The notes: generated by a model not told the origin, from the sequence alone. DNA of 38,917 bases from Synechococcales cyanobacterium M55_K2018_004 (GCA_015295905.1 DVEB01000238.1:1-38917); one strand, 5' to 3'. Shown: positions 24,878 to 34,657, numbered from the stretch's first letter. Translations and numbers: made by a program.

Positions 24878-25864
24878 TTATTCCTCAACCTGATAGCCAA
24901 ACTCTGCCAAGTGCAGGCGCGATTGTCGCCACTTTGGTTGAACCCGCACAAACAACTCTAGGTAAACCTTCCCCATGATCAGCTTTTGGATCTGTTGACG
25001 AGCAGCGGTGCCAATGGCCTTCAGCATGGTTCCCCCCTTGCCGATCAGGATGCCCTTCTGAGACTTGCGCTCGACGTGGATCGTGGCTAGGATGCGGGTG
25101 ATGTCCGGTGCTTCTTCAACTCGGTCAATGGCGATCGCCACAGAATGGGGCACCTCCTCCCGCGTGTGCAGTAAAATTTGTTCGCGGATCAGTTCACCCA
25201 TGATGAAGCGTTCGGGCTGGTCTGTCACCAAGTCGGGAGGATAATAGTAGGGGCCGGGTTCCAGGTGTTGGATGAGTTCAGCCTGGAGGGATTGCAGTCC
25301 TTCACCCGTCAGAGCAGAGAACTTGACAACTGTCCAGCCTTGCTGATGGGCCAAGTGGCGATAGCTCTCATCAATGTCGGGGCGATCGCCAGGTTGCACA
25401 TCTGCCTTGTTGATCCCCAGCAGAACAAGGGCTTCGGTGTGTTTGAGCAGGTCAGTAATGTAGCGATCGCCGCCCCCCAGTTCCGTTGTTCCGTCTACCA
25501 CAAACAGCACCACATCAACGGATTGAATCGCAACCTTCGCATTTTGTACTAGCACTTTGCCCAATTCGTGGTGGGGCTTGTGGATACCAGGGGTATCGAC
25601 AAAAATAATCTGTGCAGTGGGGGTGGTGAGGATGCCCCGCAGACGGTTGCGTGTGGTCTGAGCCACAGGTGATGTGATCGCAATCTTCTGACCAATCAAC
25701 GCATTCATCAACGTAGATTTGCCCACATTCGGACGACCAATAATCCCCACAAAGCCAGAGCGGAAGTTGGGCGGAGCCACCGGGATCATGCTGCCGGGGA
25801 TCTCGAGATCGAGCCGCAGATCAGCGGCTGGAGACGGTTGGGGGGAGGGGAGTTGGTCTGTCAT
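24878..25864 (-). CDS. era: GTPase Era
   Basis: 328-residue TRAFAC GTPase that binds the 3' end of 16S rRNA and assists 30S maturation. G1 is GRPNVGKST (about 43-51), G2 lies in the QTTRNRLRG segment, G3 is DTPG, and G4 is NKAD. A C-terminal KH domain holds the GKGGTMLKAIG loop. The N-terminal extension of about 35 residues before the G domain is Pro/Ser-rich and variable. The ATG at 25864 is preferred; the frame extends to 25951, but that would overlap the upstream gene and adds no conserved sequence. It starts 16 bp after the Hcp-like gene on the same strand, so the two are probably co-transcribed. Confidence 0.96.
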   Translation of the reverse strand: MTDQLPSPQPSPAADLRLDLEIPGSMIPVAPPNFRSGFVGIIGRPNVGKSTLMNALIGQKIAITSPVAQTTRNRLRGILTTPTAQIIFVDTPGIHKPHHELGKVLVQNAKVAIQSVDVVLFVVDGTTELGGGDRYITDLLKHTEALVLLGINKADVQPGDRPDIDESYRHLAHQQGWTVVKFSALTGEGLQSLQAELIQHLEPGPYYYPPDLVTDQPERFIMGELIREQILLHTREEVPHSVAIAIDRVEEAPDITRILATIHVERKSQKGILIGKGGTMLKAIGTAARQQIQKLIMGKVYLELFVRVQPKWRQSRLHLAEFGYQVEE

Positions 25865-25880
25865 GGGGAAATCCGTGAGC

Positions 25881-26450
25881 CTACCGGCGGATGGTGACAA
25901 AGTCTTCGTGCTCAATACCACCGTTCTCATAACGCCAGCCAATTTGAGCAAAGGAGAAGGTGACTTCCTCCACCGGAGGAGCCTCTGCCGTTGCCGGACT
26001 CAGGGCATCAGGGCTGACCTGTTTCACCGAAGCCACTCGCCCCTGCTGAAAACTGACTGTGTAGTACTGCTCCGTTGTGCCATCCCCCGTAGGAGACAGA
26101 CGGTAGAAGCGAAACTCTCCTTCGACCACGGCATTGTCGGTCAGGGCTTTGAAGAGTAGAGGAGACGATTTATCGATGCGTTTGGTGATCCGAATCGGCG
26201 CATATTGACGTCTGCCGGTGGCGATCGCCCCATTGCGCTCAAACGGCACAAGCACAGACTGCTCGTAGGACAAACACTCGATTGCACCAGCACGTCCTAA
26301 AGTCACTTGCTGGCTCTCACCCTGAATTTCGCTGCCATTGGCTTGCAGAAACAGGTAGACAGGCTGTGCGGCGTTCGCCCTCGGCTGCGGCAGCCAGACT
26401 GCCAACAGGCACAAGGCAACCGTCAAAAACCATCGGCTCCAGCGGTACAT
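25881..26450 (-). CDS. Exported Hcp-family (type VI tube-like) protein
   Basis: 189 residues. A Sec-type signal peptide (RWFLTVALCLLAVWL, likely cleavage after RANA at about residue 28) precedes a domain resembling Hcp1: VYLFLQANGSEIQGES, then ITKRIDKSSPLLFKAL (the Hcp core motif with DKSSP), YYTVSFQQGRVASVKQV, and EEVTFSFAQIGWRYE near the C-terminus. Classical Hcp forms hexameric rings of the type VI secretion tube and has no signal peptide. Here no tss genes are nearby and the protein should be periplasmic or secreted, so it is probably a re-purposed Hcp fold. The ATG at 26450 is chosen because GGAGA lies just upstream; the frame opens at 26492 without support. It lies immediately upstream of era. 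Confidence 0.8.
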   Translation of the reverse strand: MYRWSRWFLTVALCLLAVWLPQPRANAAQPVYLFLQANGSEIQGESQQVTLGRAGAIECLSYEQSVLVPFERNGAIATGRRQYAPIRITKRIDKSSPLLFKALTDNAVVEGEFRFYRLSPTGDGTTEQYYTVSFQQGRVASVKQVSPDALSPATAEAPPVEEVTFSFAQIGWRYENGGIEHEDFVTIRR

Positions 26451-26540
26451 GTCATCTCCATCTCTCAAACGTAGATTGCAGTATCGATACAAACAGGAAC
26501 GGGCTGCAACTCAGGAACAGGAATTAAATAACCCGGGGAA

Positions 26541-26611
26541 CTCGTGTTGCCCTCATCCCTGTGCCCCGTCTCCCAAACGTGGGAGAGGGAGAGGGGTTGG
26601 GGTCAAGGGCT
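26541..26611. repeat. Fragment of a CTCCCAA-type dispersed repeat
   Basis: This stretch reads CCCTCATCCCTGTGCCCC, then TCTCCCA-AACG-TGGGAGA (26569-26586, a 7-bp hairpin), then GGGAGAGGGGTTGGGG. It resembles the interior of the MITE-like copies at 6602-6723 and 29416-29535 but lacks their ends. It lies in the 224-bp gap upstream of the Hcp-like gene. Confidence 0.5.
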
Positions 26612-26674
26612 TAGAAGACCATCCAATTACCGACGTGATTAAATCCTGATCCTAAGCCAACAACTCATCCCAAT

Positions 26675-26983
26675 TCATACCAATTCAGCTAACTCACCGA
26701 AAAAATAGTGCTTGCGGACATCTTGCAAAATCTTCCAAGTACAAGACATCCCTGCCGGAAATGTCACCAAGTCGCCCTGCCTCAAATGAACTGGTTCGCC
26801 TCCAGTCGGCGTCACAATCACCTCACCCTCTAAGAAATAGCAGGTCTCAGCATCATCGTAAGTCCAAGGAAATTCTGAGACTTCCTTCGTCCAAATAGGC
26901 CAGTGTGTTATTCCCAAGGCATCCAGTCTTGCTGCACTAGGCTGACGTTCAATCTGAATTTCAGTCTGTAGGTTAGAGGACAT
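26675..26983 (-). CDS. Small cupin protein (DUF861/cupin_3 type)
   Basis: 102-residue single-domain cupin: WTYDDAETCYFLEGEVIVTPTGG, then LRQGDLVTFPAGMSCTWKI. This is the plant- and Thermotoga-like cupin_3 pattern of the EutQ/ureidoglycine-related group. The metal-binding His residues of classical cupins are largely replaced (Tyr, Glu and Cys at the usual positions), so catalysis is uncertain. The ATG at 26983 has AGGAG 7 bases upstream. The start overlaps the last 11 bases of the dehydrogenase gene, so translation is probably coupled. Function unknown. Confidence 0.85.
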   Translation of the reverse strand: MSSNLQTEIQIERQPSAARLDALGITHWPIWTKEVSEFPWTYDDAETCYFLEGEVIVTPTGGEPVHLRQGDLVTFPAGMSCTWKILQDVRKHYFFGELAELV

Positions 26984-27878
26984 GATCACGCTCCTGATGG
27001 GACTGCAAATTGACTAGAGGGTTTGGGGAAACAGCGGCAAATAGGGCGGAGTAGTCGGCATCACTCAACCCAAGCTGACAGGCTCTCGCTAGAATCTGCT
27101 GCACCCCGGCTAAACTGTCAACACCTAGATGGTTAGCCTGGGCTTCTGCCAAAAACAGGCGCGTATCCTTCAGCAGGTGCTTAGTGGGAAAGTTGGGATG
27201 CTCGAAGTTGCGTTGCAGCATCCGTTGCAGCTTCTTGTCAAAGGTGGGCGCGTAGAGCGCGCTCTGCCGTAGGACTTGCATAAACACCTCAGGGTCAACC
27301 CCCTGAGCCTGGGTAAAGGCCAAACTCAAGGAAAAGGCTGTGGTCAGGGAGGCAATCAGTTGATTGAGCGCTAGTTTCAGCGCTGCGGCAGATCCCACTT
27401 CTCCAATGTAACGTGGTTCCTGCCCAAAGTTTGCCAGCAGCGATCGCCACTGTTCATACTGAGCCGGGGTCGCGCCCACCATCACCTGCAATGTTCCGGT
27501 TCTGGCTTCAGGAATGCTTCCCAGCACAGGCGCCTCTAGGTATTCACCCCCCGCCGCCACAATTTCATCCCGGAGCCATCGGCTTTCACGAGGAGCAATC
27601 GTCCCCATTTGAATAATGGTGCGACCGCAGAGGGCAGAACGATGCGCGTCTGACAACAATACCTCACGGATTGCAGACGCATCGGACAGCATTAACAGCA
27701 CAACTGAGCAAGCCCCCAATAGGGCAGGCACATTGGGAGCGATCGCCGCCCCTGCCGCCCGGAGTGGCTCCAACTTCTCCACCGTTCGGTTATAGGTGAC
27801 CAATGATACACTGGAATCAAGTAGACGCTGTCCCATTGGCAGCCCCATCAGCCCAGTTCCAATCAAACCAACTTCCAT
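26973..27878 (-). CDS. NAD(P)-dependent beta-hydroxyacid dehydrogenase family protein
   Basis: 301-residue oxidoreductase of the 3-hydroxyisobutyrate dehydrogenase/6-phosphogluconate dehydrogenase-like family. The Rossmann motif is GLIGTGLMGLPMGQRL (about 4-19), with YNRT at the end of the second strand (an Arg after Asn suggests NADP(H)). The substrate loop is EAPVLGSIPEARTGTL, and the catalytic Lys lies in AAALKLALNQLIA. The ATG at 27878 is preferred (AAGGA just upstream) over the frame's opening at 27905. It overlaps the cupin gene by 11 bp. Glyoxylate/succinic semialdehyde reductase activity is one possibility, but substrate is unresolved. Confidence 0.9.
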   Translation of the reverse strand: MEVGLIGTGLMGLPMGQRLLDSSVSLVTYNRTVEKLEPLRAAGAAIAPNVPALLGACSVVLLMLSDASAIREVLLSDAHRSALCGRTIIQMGTIAPRESRWLRDEIVAAGGEYLEAPVLGSIPEARTGTLQVMVGATPAQYEQWRSLLANFGQEPRYIGEVGSAAALKLALNQLIASLTTAFSLSLAFTQAQGVDPEVFMQVLRQSALYAPTFDKKLQRMLQRNFEHPNFPTKHLLKDTRLFLAEAQANHLGVDSLAGVQQILARACQLGLSDADYSALFAAVSPNPLVNLQSHQERDHVL

Positions 27879-28059
27879 ATCCTTGTCCTTGGAAAGCCTT
27901 ATCAACTCAGCAAAGTAGCGTTTCTTAAACTTCTGATGTAGTTGCTTTAGATAAAAGTCAATCTTAGATAAACTCTCAGCGGTTTACGCGGTTTATCGGA
28001 GAACACCCGGAAATTATGTGTGAAAGATAACTAATATGAGATCCGTAGAGGCGATCGTA

Positions 28060-28266
28060 ATGACCCCAGAAGAGTTTAGGCAACTCTACCAGGAAAGACA
28101 AGAGGAATTGGGTAATCGACTCCAAACGTTGAGTACTCTCAACCACGAAGTCAATCGCCTGATTAACCAGATCAATCAGGACTATGCCCACATTAATGCC
28201 TTAGTGGAGGGCTTTTTACAGCAGCAAAGCTCTAGCAAGACAGATGCCCAATCGGAACTGCCTTGA
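28060..28266 (+). CDS. Small coiled-coil protein of unknown function
   Basis: 68 residues from the ATG at 28060 (an in-frame ATG at 28036 would add 8). AGAGG lies about 9 bases before 28060. The sequence is charged and heptad-rich (EEFRQLYQERQEELGNRLQ, LNHEVNRLINQINQDY), so a coiled coil is likely, with a polar C-terminal tail. I do not recognise the family. The 3' end overlaps the convergent response-regulator gene by 35 bp. It could be a small partner protein; the regular heptads argue against chance translation. Confidence 0.6.
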   Translation: MTPEEFRQLYQERQEELGNRLQTLSTLNHEVNRLINQINQDYAHINALVEGFLQQQSSSKTDAQSELP

Positions 28267-28624
28267 ATAGTTCCGTCTCCACTGCCGTTGCAATGGTTGT
28301 CAGGGCAGTCGGCTTTGTTAAATAACAGCATGCGCCTAAACTCAAGGCTCGTTGACGTTGCGGGGCAAACGCATAGGCTGACACCACAATCACCGGAATG
28401 TGTCGCCAAGGTGACTGTTGCAGTTGCTCTAGCAACGTAAAGCCGTCTACTGTAGATAGTTTGAGATCGAGCAAGATCAGATCAGGTGCGTGATGCTTCA
28501 GTTCAGTCCACAATTGACTACCATCTTCCAGGCCAACCACGGCATAACCCTGTCGCTCGAAAAACTCCTTCGTCAGGATCAGGTGAATCGTGTTGTCTTC
28601 GATAATGAGGAGCCGTTTTGTCAT
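28232..28624 (-). CDS. Stand-alone CheY-like response regulator
   Basis: 130-residue receiver domain with no output domain. The acidic pocket is in LIIEDN (Glu9, Asp10), the phosphoacceptor is Asp53 in LLDLKL, the switch Ser is in VIVVSAYA and the conserved Lys is in YLTKP (about 105). Such single-domain regulators usually act through protein contacts or phosphorelays. The two orphan histidine kinases in this window have no adjacent regulator and are candidate partners, but nothing in the sequence links them. The start ATG at 28624 lacks a clear Shine-Dalgarno. The C-terminus overlaps the small convergent coiled-coil gene. Confidence 0.9.
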   Translation of the reverse strand: MTKRLLIIEDNTIHLILTKEFFERQGYAVVGLEDGSQLWTELKHHAPDLILLDLKLSTVDGFTLLEQLQQSPWRHIPVIVVSAYAFAPQRQRALSLGACCYLTKPTALTTIATAVETELFKAVPIGHLSC

Positions 28625-29415
28625 GGGGGTCTAAGCCAATACGGGACAGTCCATACCGTTTACAAAACACTGCGTGTCCTGGTGCATCGCGATCGCGAAC
28701 GAACCCAGCCAACATTACAACACTCAAGCTCACATAGCCTATTCCACTCGTGCAGTTGGATCAGCGATTCCATGACTTAATCTCATGACTTAATCTATTG
28801 ATTGCAAGCGTTGAATTGTCTGCGAGAGAGACACTGGGTGAACACACTGTGCAAACACATTGTTCGCCCCAACAACGTATAGTCTTAATGCTCCATACGT
28901 TTTGTCAGGCAATCAGCAGTGCTTTATCGCCGTTTCTAATTTGGTGGAGTGCCGCTCATTCTGGCTAGCAGGGGGCTATAGCCTTTTAAGCTGTTCCACG
29001 GGTTGGTTGAAAAACGCGATCGCAGGACTGGACGAACTCGGTGTGCAGAGGATTAATCCATTGGAGAAAGGATTTCACTCTGAGTTTTTACAGTCATTTT
29101 TACAGTCAAATGAGGAAGTTGTATCAGGAATAATACTTGGATAATTCAAAGCGTTTTGGTAAAGATAGGAAGAATCAATTTGAAGGAACGATTAAGCCAA
29201 AAGTCAGGTTTTCTGGCTCGCTGCAATGACAATCGGCAAAAGCCGGAAAGATAACCCCAAAAATCAGCCATTTGTGCGATTTTTTTGCGGCCATTGCCTC
29301 AGTGTTCTATGGGAAACTTCCCCCTCGCTTTGCGTGGAACTGCGCAATTTCTGCGGGCGCTTGTGTCTGTCTAGTGCGTTTCCTGAAGCTGACTCCAAAG
29401 CTCCAGCGAGAGTAG
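28625..29415. other. Long intergenic region with short tandem duplications
   Basis: I recognise no gene in this stretch. Two exact duplications are present: CATGACTTAATCT at 28771-28783 and 28784-28796, and TTTTTACAGTCA at 29085-29096 and 29097-29108. A frame from 29226 with several cysteines runs into the repeat at 29416 and is not supported. The region probably carries the promoter of the response regulator near its left end. Confidence 0.5.
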
Positions 29416-29535
29416 GTCACTTTTGCAGGCCCTCAGCTCCCAACCCCTTCTCCCAACTAGGGAAAAGGGAAGCCGCGTATCTCAAAGTTTCTCTCCTCAG
29501 TTGGGAAAGGAATTTAGGGTGAGGGCAAACGTGAC
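29416..29535. mobile_element. MITE-like element, copy 2 (ends GTCAC/GTGAC)
   Basis: 120 bp bounded by GTCACTTTTGC and GCAAACGTGAC. It corresponds block by block to 6602-6723, including GCAGGCCCTCA near the left end and GAGGGCAAACGTGAC at the right end. It has no coding potential. It lies 58 bp beyond the miaA stop, so it may be transcribed from that gene. Confidence 0.65.
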
Positions 29536-29593
29536 AAGCACCCGACTCCACACACGATCAAGACTAGAGGATACCATCTCCTGGACGCCTCGC

Positions 29594-30610
29594 TCATTGC
29601 GAGCAGCCCCTAATGAACTCTGTAATCCGCTGTTCAACCTGTTCCAGCAGGTCGGGGGCATCTGCATCAAACCACTGAATGGTAGGGTCACTGCGAAACC
29701 ACGTGCGTTGCCGCTTGGCAAACTGTCGGGTGTGCAGAGTAATCTGGGCGATCGCCTCTTCCAAAGTGACCTCCCCCGCTAAATACTGTTTGACCTCCCG
29801 ATACCCCAAGGTGTTCAGCAAGGGTAGGTCGGCTCCGTACTTCTGACAGAGGGTTGCGACCTCAGCCACAAATCCCGCCGCAATCATCTGCTTGGTTCGA
29901 CGGTGAATCCGACGAGTCAAGGGATCTTCCGCTCCAGCAGGTGTGGTCAGGCAGTCGAGCCCAATTTGCAGGATGGGGTAATTGGGAGGAAACTCGCCCT
30001 GTTGTTGAGCCATCGGTTTGCCCGTGACATAGTACACCTCTAGGGCACGCAGGGTTCTCACGACGTCATTGGGGTGAATCTTTTCAGCAGAGCGCGGGTC
30101 AACTTGTTGCAGGATGGCGTGACAGAGTGGCTGGCCCAAGGTGGTGAGTTGCGATCGCAGTTCCGGCTGGGGGGCAACACGGGGAATCTTCAACCCCCGC
30201 ACAACCGACCGAATGTATAGGCCGGTGCCTCCTACCAGAAGCGGTAGCGGCAGACTGGCCGCAGCGCCATCCCCCTGTGGACCAACGCTCTTCTGGTGAA
30301 TCATCGCAATCAGGGATTCGGCCTGCTGCTGATAATCGGCGACAGTGAGAGTTGTGGTTGGCTCGCAGATATCAATCAGATGGTGGGGCACCTGCTGCAA
30401 CTCCGCTGGCGTGGGTTTTGCCGTGCCGATGTCAAATTCGCGATAAACCTGGCGCGAATCGGCACTGAGAATGATACTGTTGAAGCGTTGCGCTAGATTT
30501 AGCGCCAACCCAGACTTTCCTGTGGCCGTTGGCCCACAAATTACGACTAAAATAGGGACAGGCACACCTGGTACGGGGGTACTAATCTTTAGCGCCAGTT
30601 TTCCAGTCAT
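29594..30610 (-). CDS. miaA: tRNA dimethylallyltransferase
   Basis: 338-residue cytosolic enzyme that transfers dimethylallyl to N6 of A37 in tRNAs reading UNN codons. The P-loop is GPTATGKSGLAL (about 26-37). SADSRQVYREFDIGTAKPT holds the catalytic Asp and the tRNA-contact region. PHHLIDICEP, GGTGLYIRSV and the C-terminal TRQFAKRQRTWFR motif are all present. Length and order are normal; a short Pro/Val-rich extension precedes the P-loop. It is divergent from gyrB with 176 bp between starts, so the promoters are back to back. Confidence 0.96.
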   Translation of the reverse strand: MTGKLALKISTPVPGVPVPILVVICGPTATGKSGLALNLAQRFNSIILSADSRQVYREFDIGTAKPTPAELQQVPHHLIDICEPTTTLTVADYQQQAESLIAMIHQKSVGPQGDGAAASLPLPLLVGGTGLYIRSVVRGLKIPRVAPQPELRSQLTTLGQPLCHAILQQVDPRSAEKIHPNDVVRTLRALEVYYVTGKPMAQQQGEFPPNYPILQIGLDCLTTPAGAEDPLTRRIHRRTKQMIAAGFVAEVATLCQKYGADLPLLNTLGYREVKQYLAGEVTLEEAIAQITLHTRQFAKRQRTWFRSDPTIQWFDADAPDLLEQVEQRITEFIRGCSQ

Positions 30611-30712
30611 CTACGGTTCACACGCACCAATGTCTGAGCTTAAGTCTTGATAGTTCCATCCCCAATCAAAATTAGCCCTAAAACTTCCCTAAAACCGCGC
30701 CAAGCCCTTTTG

Positions 30713-30721
30713 TGCTACAAT
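30713..30721 (+). promoter_or_regulatory. Possible extended -10 promoter for gyrB
   Basis: TGCTACAAT matches the extended -10 form TGnTAnAAT and lies 66 bases before the gyrB start codon. No good -35 hexamer is visible 17 bases upstream, which is compatible with an extended -10 promoter. GGAG about 11 bases before the ATG is the likely ribosome site. Assigned by eye only. Confidence 0.35.
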
Positions 30722-30762
30722 TTTGGATAGTTTTGTCGTTTCAAGGTCGCAAGCGTCTTTAG

Positions 30763-32724
<1,962 letters not shown>

Positions 32725-32763
32725 AGCGATTTAGAGCGGGTCTGAAGCTCTTTCAACAGTCTC

Positions 32764-32818
32764 GTATAGCTGCTTGTGGGGGTGTGGGCTGTGACCACAC
32801 CACCACAAGCAGCTATAC
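32764..32818. repeat. Long hairpin between gyrB and the next gene
   Basis: GTATAGCTGCTTGTGG (32764-32779) pairs perfectly with 32803-32818, and an inner GGTGTGG/CCACACC stem (32781-32787 with 32795-32801) closes on a GCTGTGA loop. It lies 40 bp after the gyrB stop and 13 bp before the end of the convergent gene. It may end both transcripts, but there is no T-run, so a classical intrinsic terminator is not shown. Confidence 0.85.
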
Positions 32819-32831
32819 CAGCAATGACTGC

Positions 32832-33719
32832 TCAAATCTCTGCGGCAGCGCGTTCGATCAGTCGTCTGGCCAGTGTTTGCGTTCCGGTATGAGAGTAGTA
32901 TTTCACAGCAATATCTAGGAATGCGCCCACGTAGTCGAGTTTGTCCTTAGAGATCTCCACAAACTTGGTCAAATTGTCGAAAATCTTCTCCTGCGTCAGG
33001 CTGTGAGAGGCGACAAAATCAGTCATCCAGCCTTTAACCGAGTCGAAGCTTTGACCAATGAAGTTGAGTTTATCTTTGGAGTTTGCTCCTGGAATCAGAT
33101 CTTTCACTCCATTAAAGGTCTGGTTTTTCTCCAGTTCATCGGGCGTTAACCCCTGAATCGTCGCAAGCCCCTTGAGGATAAAGTCAGCACCAAGGGGGAG
33201 GATGCCATCAAAACAGACCAGGGCAGCCATCCGCATCAAGGATTCACCGCTGTAATCTGCCAAGGCTGCCAAAAAGTCGCCAATGCTATCTCCAGGGATG
33301 CCGTTAATCTGGCAAAAGGCGACCAGTTCTGTCACGAGTTTCACACTCAGGTCAATGCTCTGCGCTTTTTCGGGTTTGGGCGTCAACCGATCCAGAAATC
33401 CCAGAAAAGAGATATCCTGCCCCACGCGGTTTGCCAGCGTTGCTGTACCTAGCAGCCCCGATGCACTGTCTACAGTATCGTAGAGCCACAATGCCCGTTG
33501 GTATCCTTGTGATTTGTCGTTGAAGAGCGCAACCGCGCGTTCTCCAATTTGTCGGACGAGGGCTTCATCGGTTTCGCCAGTCACCGCTCTAATGGTGTTG
33601 TCGAAGCCCACGAGGTTTTGCCATTGTCCGGGAATCACAAAATCGAGCGACTTTAACGCTTGGACGGTGATGCCTCCGGTCGGAAGCTCATCAACCCGTT
33701 GGTAAATTGGCTTGCTCAT
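32832..33719 (-). CDS. Conserved-looking protein of unknown function
   Basis: 295-residue soluble protein, mostly alpha-helical by composition. No signal peptide, membrane helix or recognised motif. It begins MSKPIYQRVDELPTGGITV, includes DKSQGYQRALWLYDTVDSASGLLG and PGDSIGDFLAALADYSGES, and ends LARRLIERAAAEI. The ATG at 33719 is preferred over a TTG two codons earlier. Codon use looks like that of its neighbours. It converges on gyrB and lies downstream of the lipoprotein gene on the same strand, with 173 bp between. I can offer no function. Confidence 0.75.
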   Translation of the reverse strand: MSKPIYQRVDELPTGGITVQALKSLDFVIPGQWQNLVGFDNTIRAVTGETDEALVRQIGERAVALFNDKSQGYQRALWLYDTVDSASGLLGTATLANRVGQDISFLGFLDRLTPKPEKAQSIDLSVKLVTELVAFCQINGIPGDSIGDFLAALADYSGESLMRMAALVCFDGILPLGADFILKGLATIQGLTPDELEKNQTFNGVKDLIPGANSKDKLNFIGQSFDSVKGWMTDFVASHSLTQEKIFDNLTKFVEISKDKLDYVGAFLDIAVKYYSHTGTQTLARRLIERAAAEI

Positions 33720-33892
33720 AATCAAAACTCTTGAGAAGACGAAACGGCATTGGCGCTCTTAGGGAACTGCAAGGGAACTTTCTTGAACGCTGAAGCTCTG
33801 CAGGAGGGGCGGGTTTGCTCAACAGCCCACGTATCAACCCATGGGGGACAGCCAGAGCCTGACCCCACCAGTCATGGTTGGCGACACGTCTC

Positions 33893-34402
33893 CTACAGTT
33901 TGGAAAGCCCATTCAGGTCAAATTTTTGTAGCCAGTTGCGCCGATCTTGGGGGGTAAAGCTCGGATCGCGGGACTGCACTTTGACTTGGTAGCGATCGCC
34001 TACCAGTACCCCCGTCTGGGTGTCGCCAATCTCCAGGACAGGATAGCCTGCCAGCGTTTCCGTCGCTGCCTTATACTTATCGGCTGCGGCAGGGAGGCTG
34101 ATGGTGTCAGAGATCGAGAGCATGGCGACATCTTGACCATTCCGCTTCAACTTGGCTTCCGAAAAGCCCTTTTTCTCCTGAGTGTAGACCACACTATAGC
34201 CATTGCCGCCCGTCGGGAAAAATTTGTTGAAACGACTGCCCTGTTCGGCTTCCCGTGCAACTGCGGCAGGCGCGCCTGGCTGAGTCGTTTCCTGTTGAGT
34301 CTGGGCGTAGGGAGAGGTGTCAGGCCGGGTACACCCTGCCACCATGAGTGTGACGGACAAAATCAAAGCGGCAAGGATCGTTTGCCAGTGAGAGGGACGC
34401 AT
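33893..34402 (-). CDS. Predicted lipoprotein
   Basis: 169 residues from the ATG at 34402, which has GGAGA 7 bases upstream. The N-terminal signal SHWQTILAALILSVTLMVAGC ends in a lipobox (VAGC), followed by a Thr/Gln/Ser/Pro-rich tether. The mature part begins about SRFNKFFPTGGNGYSVVYTQEK and ends DRRNWLQKFDLNGLSKL. It resembles cyanobacterial small envelope lipoproteins of unknown function. The open frame continues to 34453, but without support. The upstream region carries a tandem 15-bp repeat and several palindromes. Confidence 0.8.
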   Translation of the reverse strand: MRPSHWQTILAALILSVTLMVAGCTRPDTSPYAQTQQETTQPGAPAAVAREAEQGSRFNKFFPTGGNGYSVVYTQEKKGFSEAKLKRNGQDVAMLSISDTISLPAAADKYKAATETLAGYPVLEIGDTQTGVLVGDRYQVKVQSRDPSFTPQDRRNWLQKFDLNGLSKL

Positions 34403-34470
34403 AGAAAGTCTCCAGACATGATAACTGCCGTGATACACAGTATCGTGATGCACAGTATTTCAGTCGATTC

Positions 34471-34515
34471 TGACAGCCAGAATACCAATAGCCAGAATAC
34501 TGATAGTCAGGATAC
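34471..34515. repeat. 15-bp tandem repeat, three units
   Basis: TGACAGCCAGAATAC, CAATAGCCAGAATAC and TGATAGTCAGGATAC follow one another without spacers. They lie 69-113 bases upstream of the lipoprotein start, so they may be part of its promoter region. Confidence 0.85.
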
Positions 34516-34628
34516 CGCGCTCTGCTGCGCTGGCAATGCGCCCTGAGGGGGAGTCGCGCCATTTTACAGAAAGATTTAAGGGGAAGGAGCGATCGCTCTA
34601 TCGCAACCGCCTTTGGGCTGCTAGTGCA

Positions 34629-34657
34629 GCTTTAGCCCGCCTGTGGCGGGCTAAAGC
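34629..34657. repeat. Perfect 13-bp hairpin, loop TGT
   Basis: GCTTTAGCCCGCC and its exact complement flank TGT. The core (GCCCG...GGCGGGCTAAA) is nearly the same as in the second hairpin at 18961-18991. It abuts element copy D. Confidence 0.9.

Noticed and set aside
25865-25951. N-terminal extension of era
   Set aside because: It would overlap the Hcp-like gene and adds no conserved sequence. The ATG at 25864 gives a normal Era.
25881-26450. Component of a local type VI secretion cluster
   Set aside because: None of the neighbouring genes is a tss gene, and the signal peptide is inconsistent with cytoplasmic tube assembly.
28860-29144. 94-residue plus-strand reading frame
   Set aside because: TTG start, no ribosome site, no recognisable motif, and two tandem duplications lie within it.
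29226-29522. Cys-rich 98-residue frame (CGHC and further Cys)
   Set aside because: It looked like a zinc-ribbon protein, but the spacing of later Cys is irregular, no Shine-Dalgarno is present, and the frame ends inside the MITE-like repeat.
32764-32818. Classical intrinsic terminator of gyrB
   Set aside because: The stem is strong, but no T-run follows on either strand, so it is recorded as a hairpin only.
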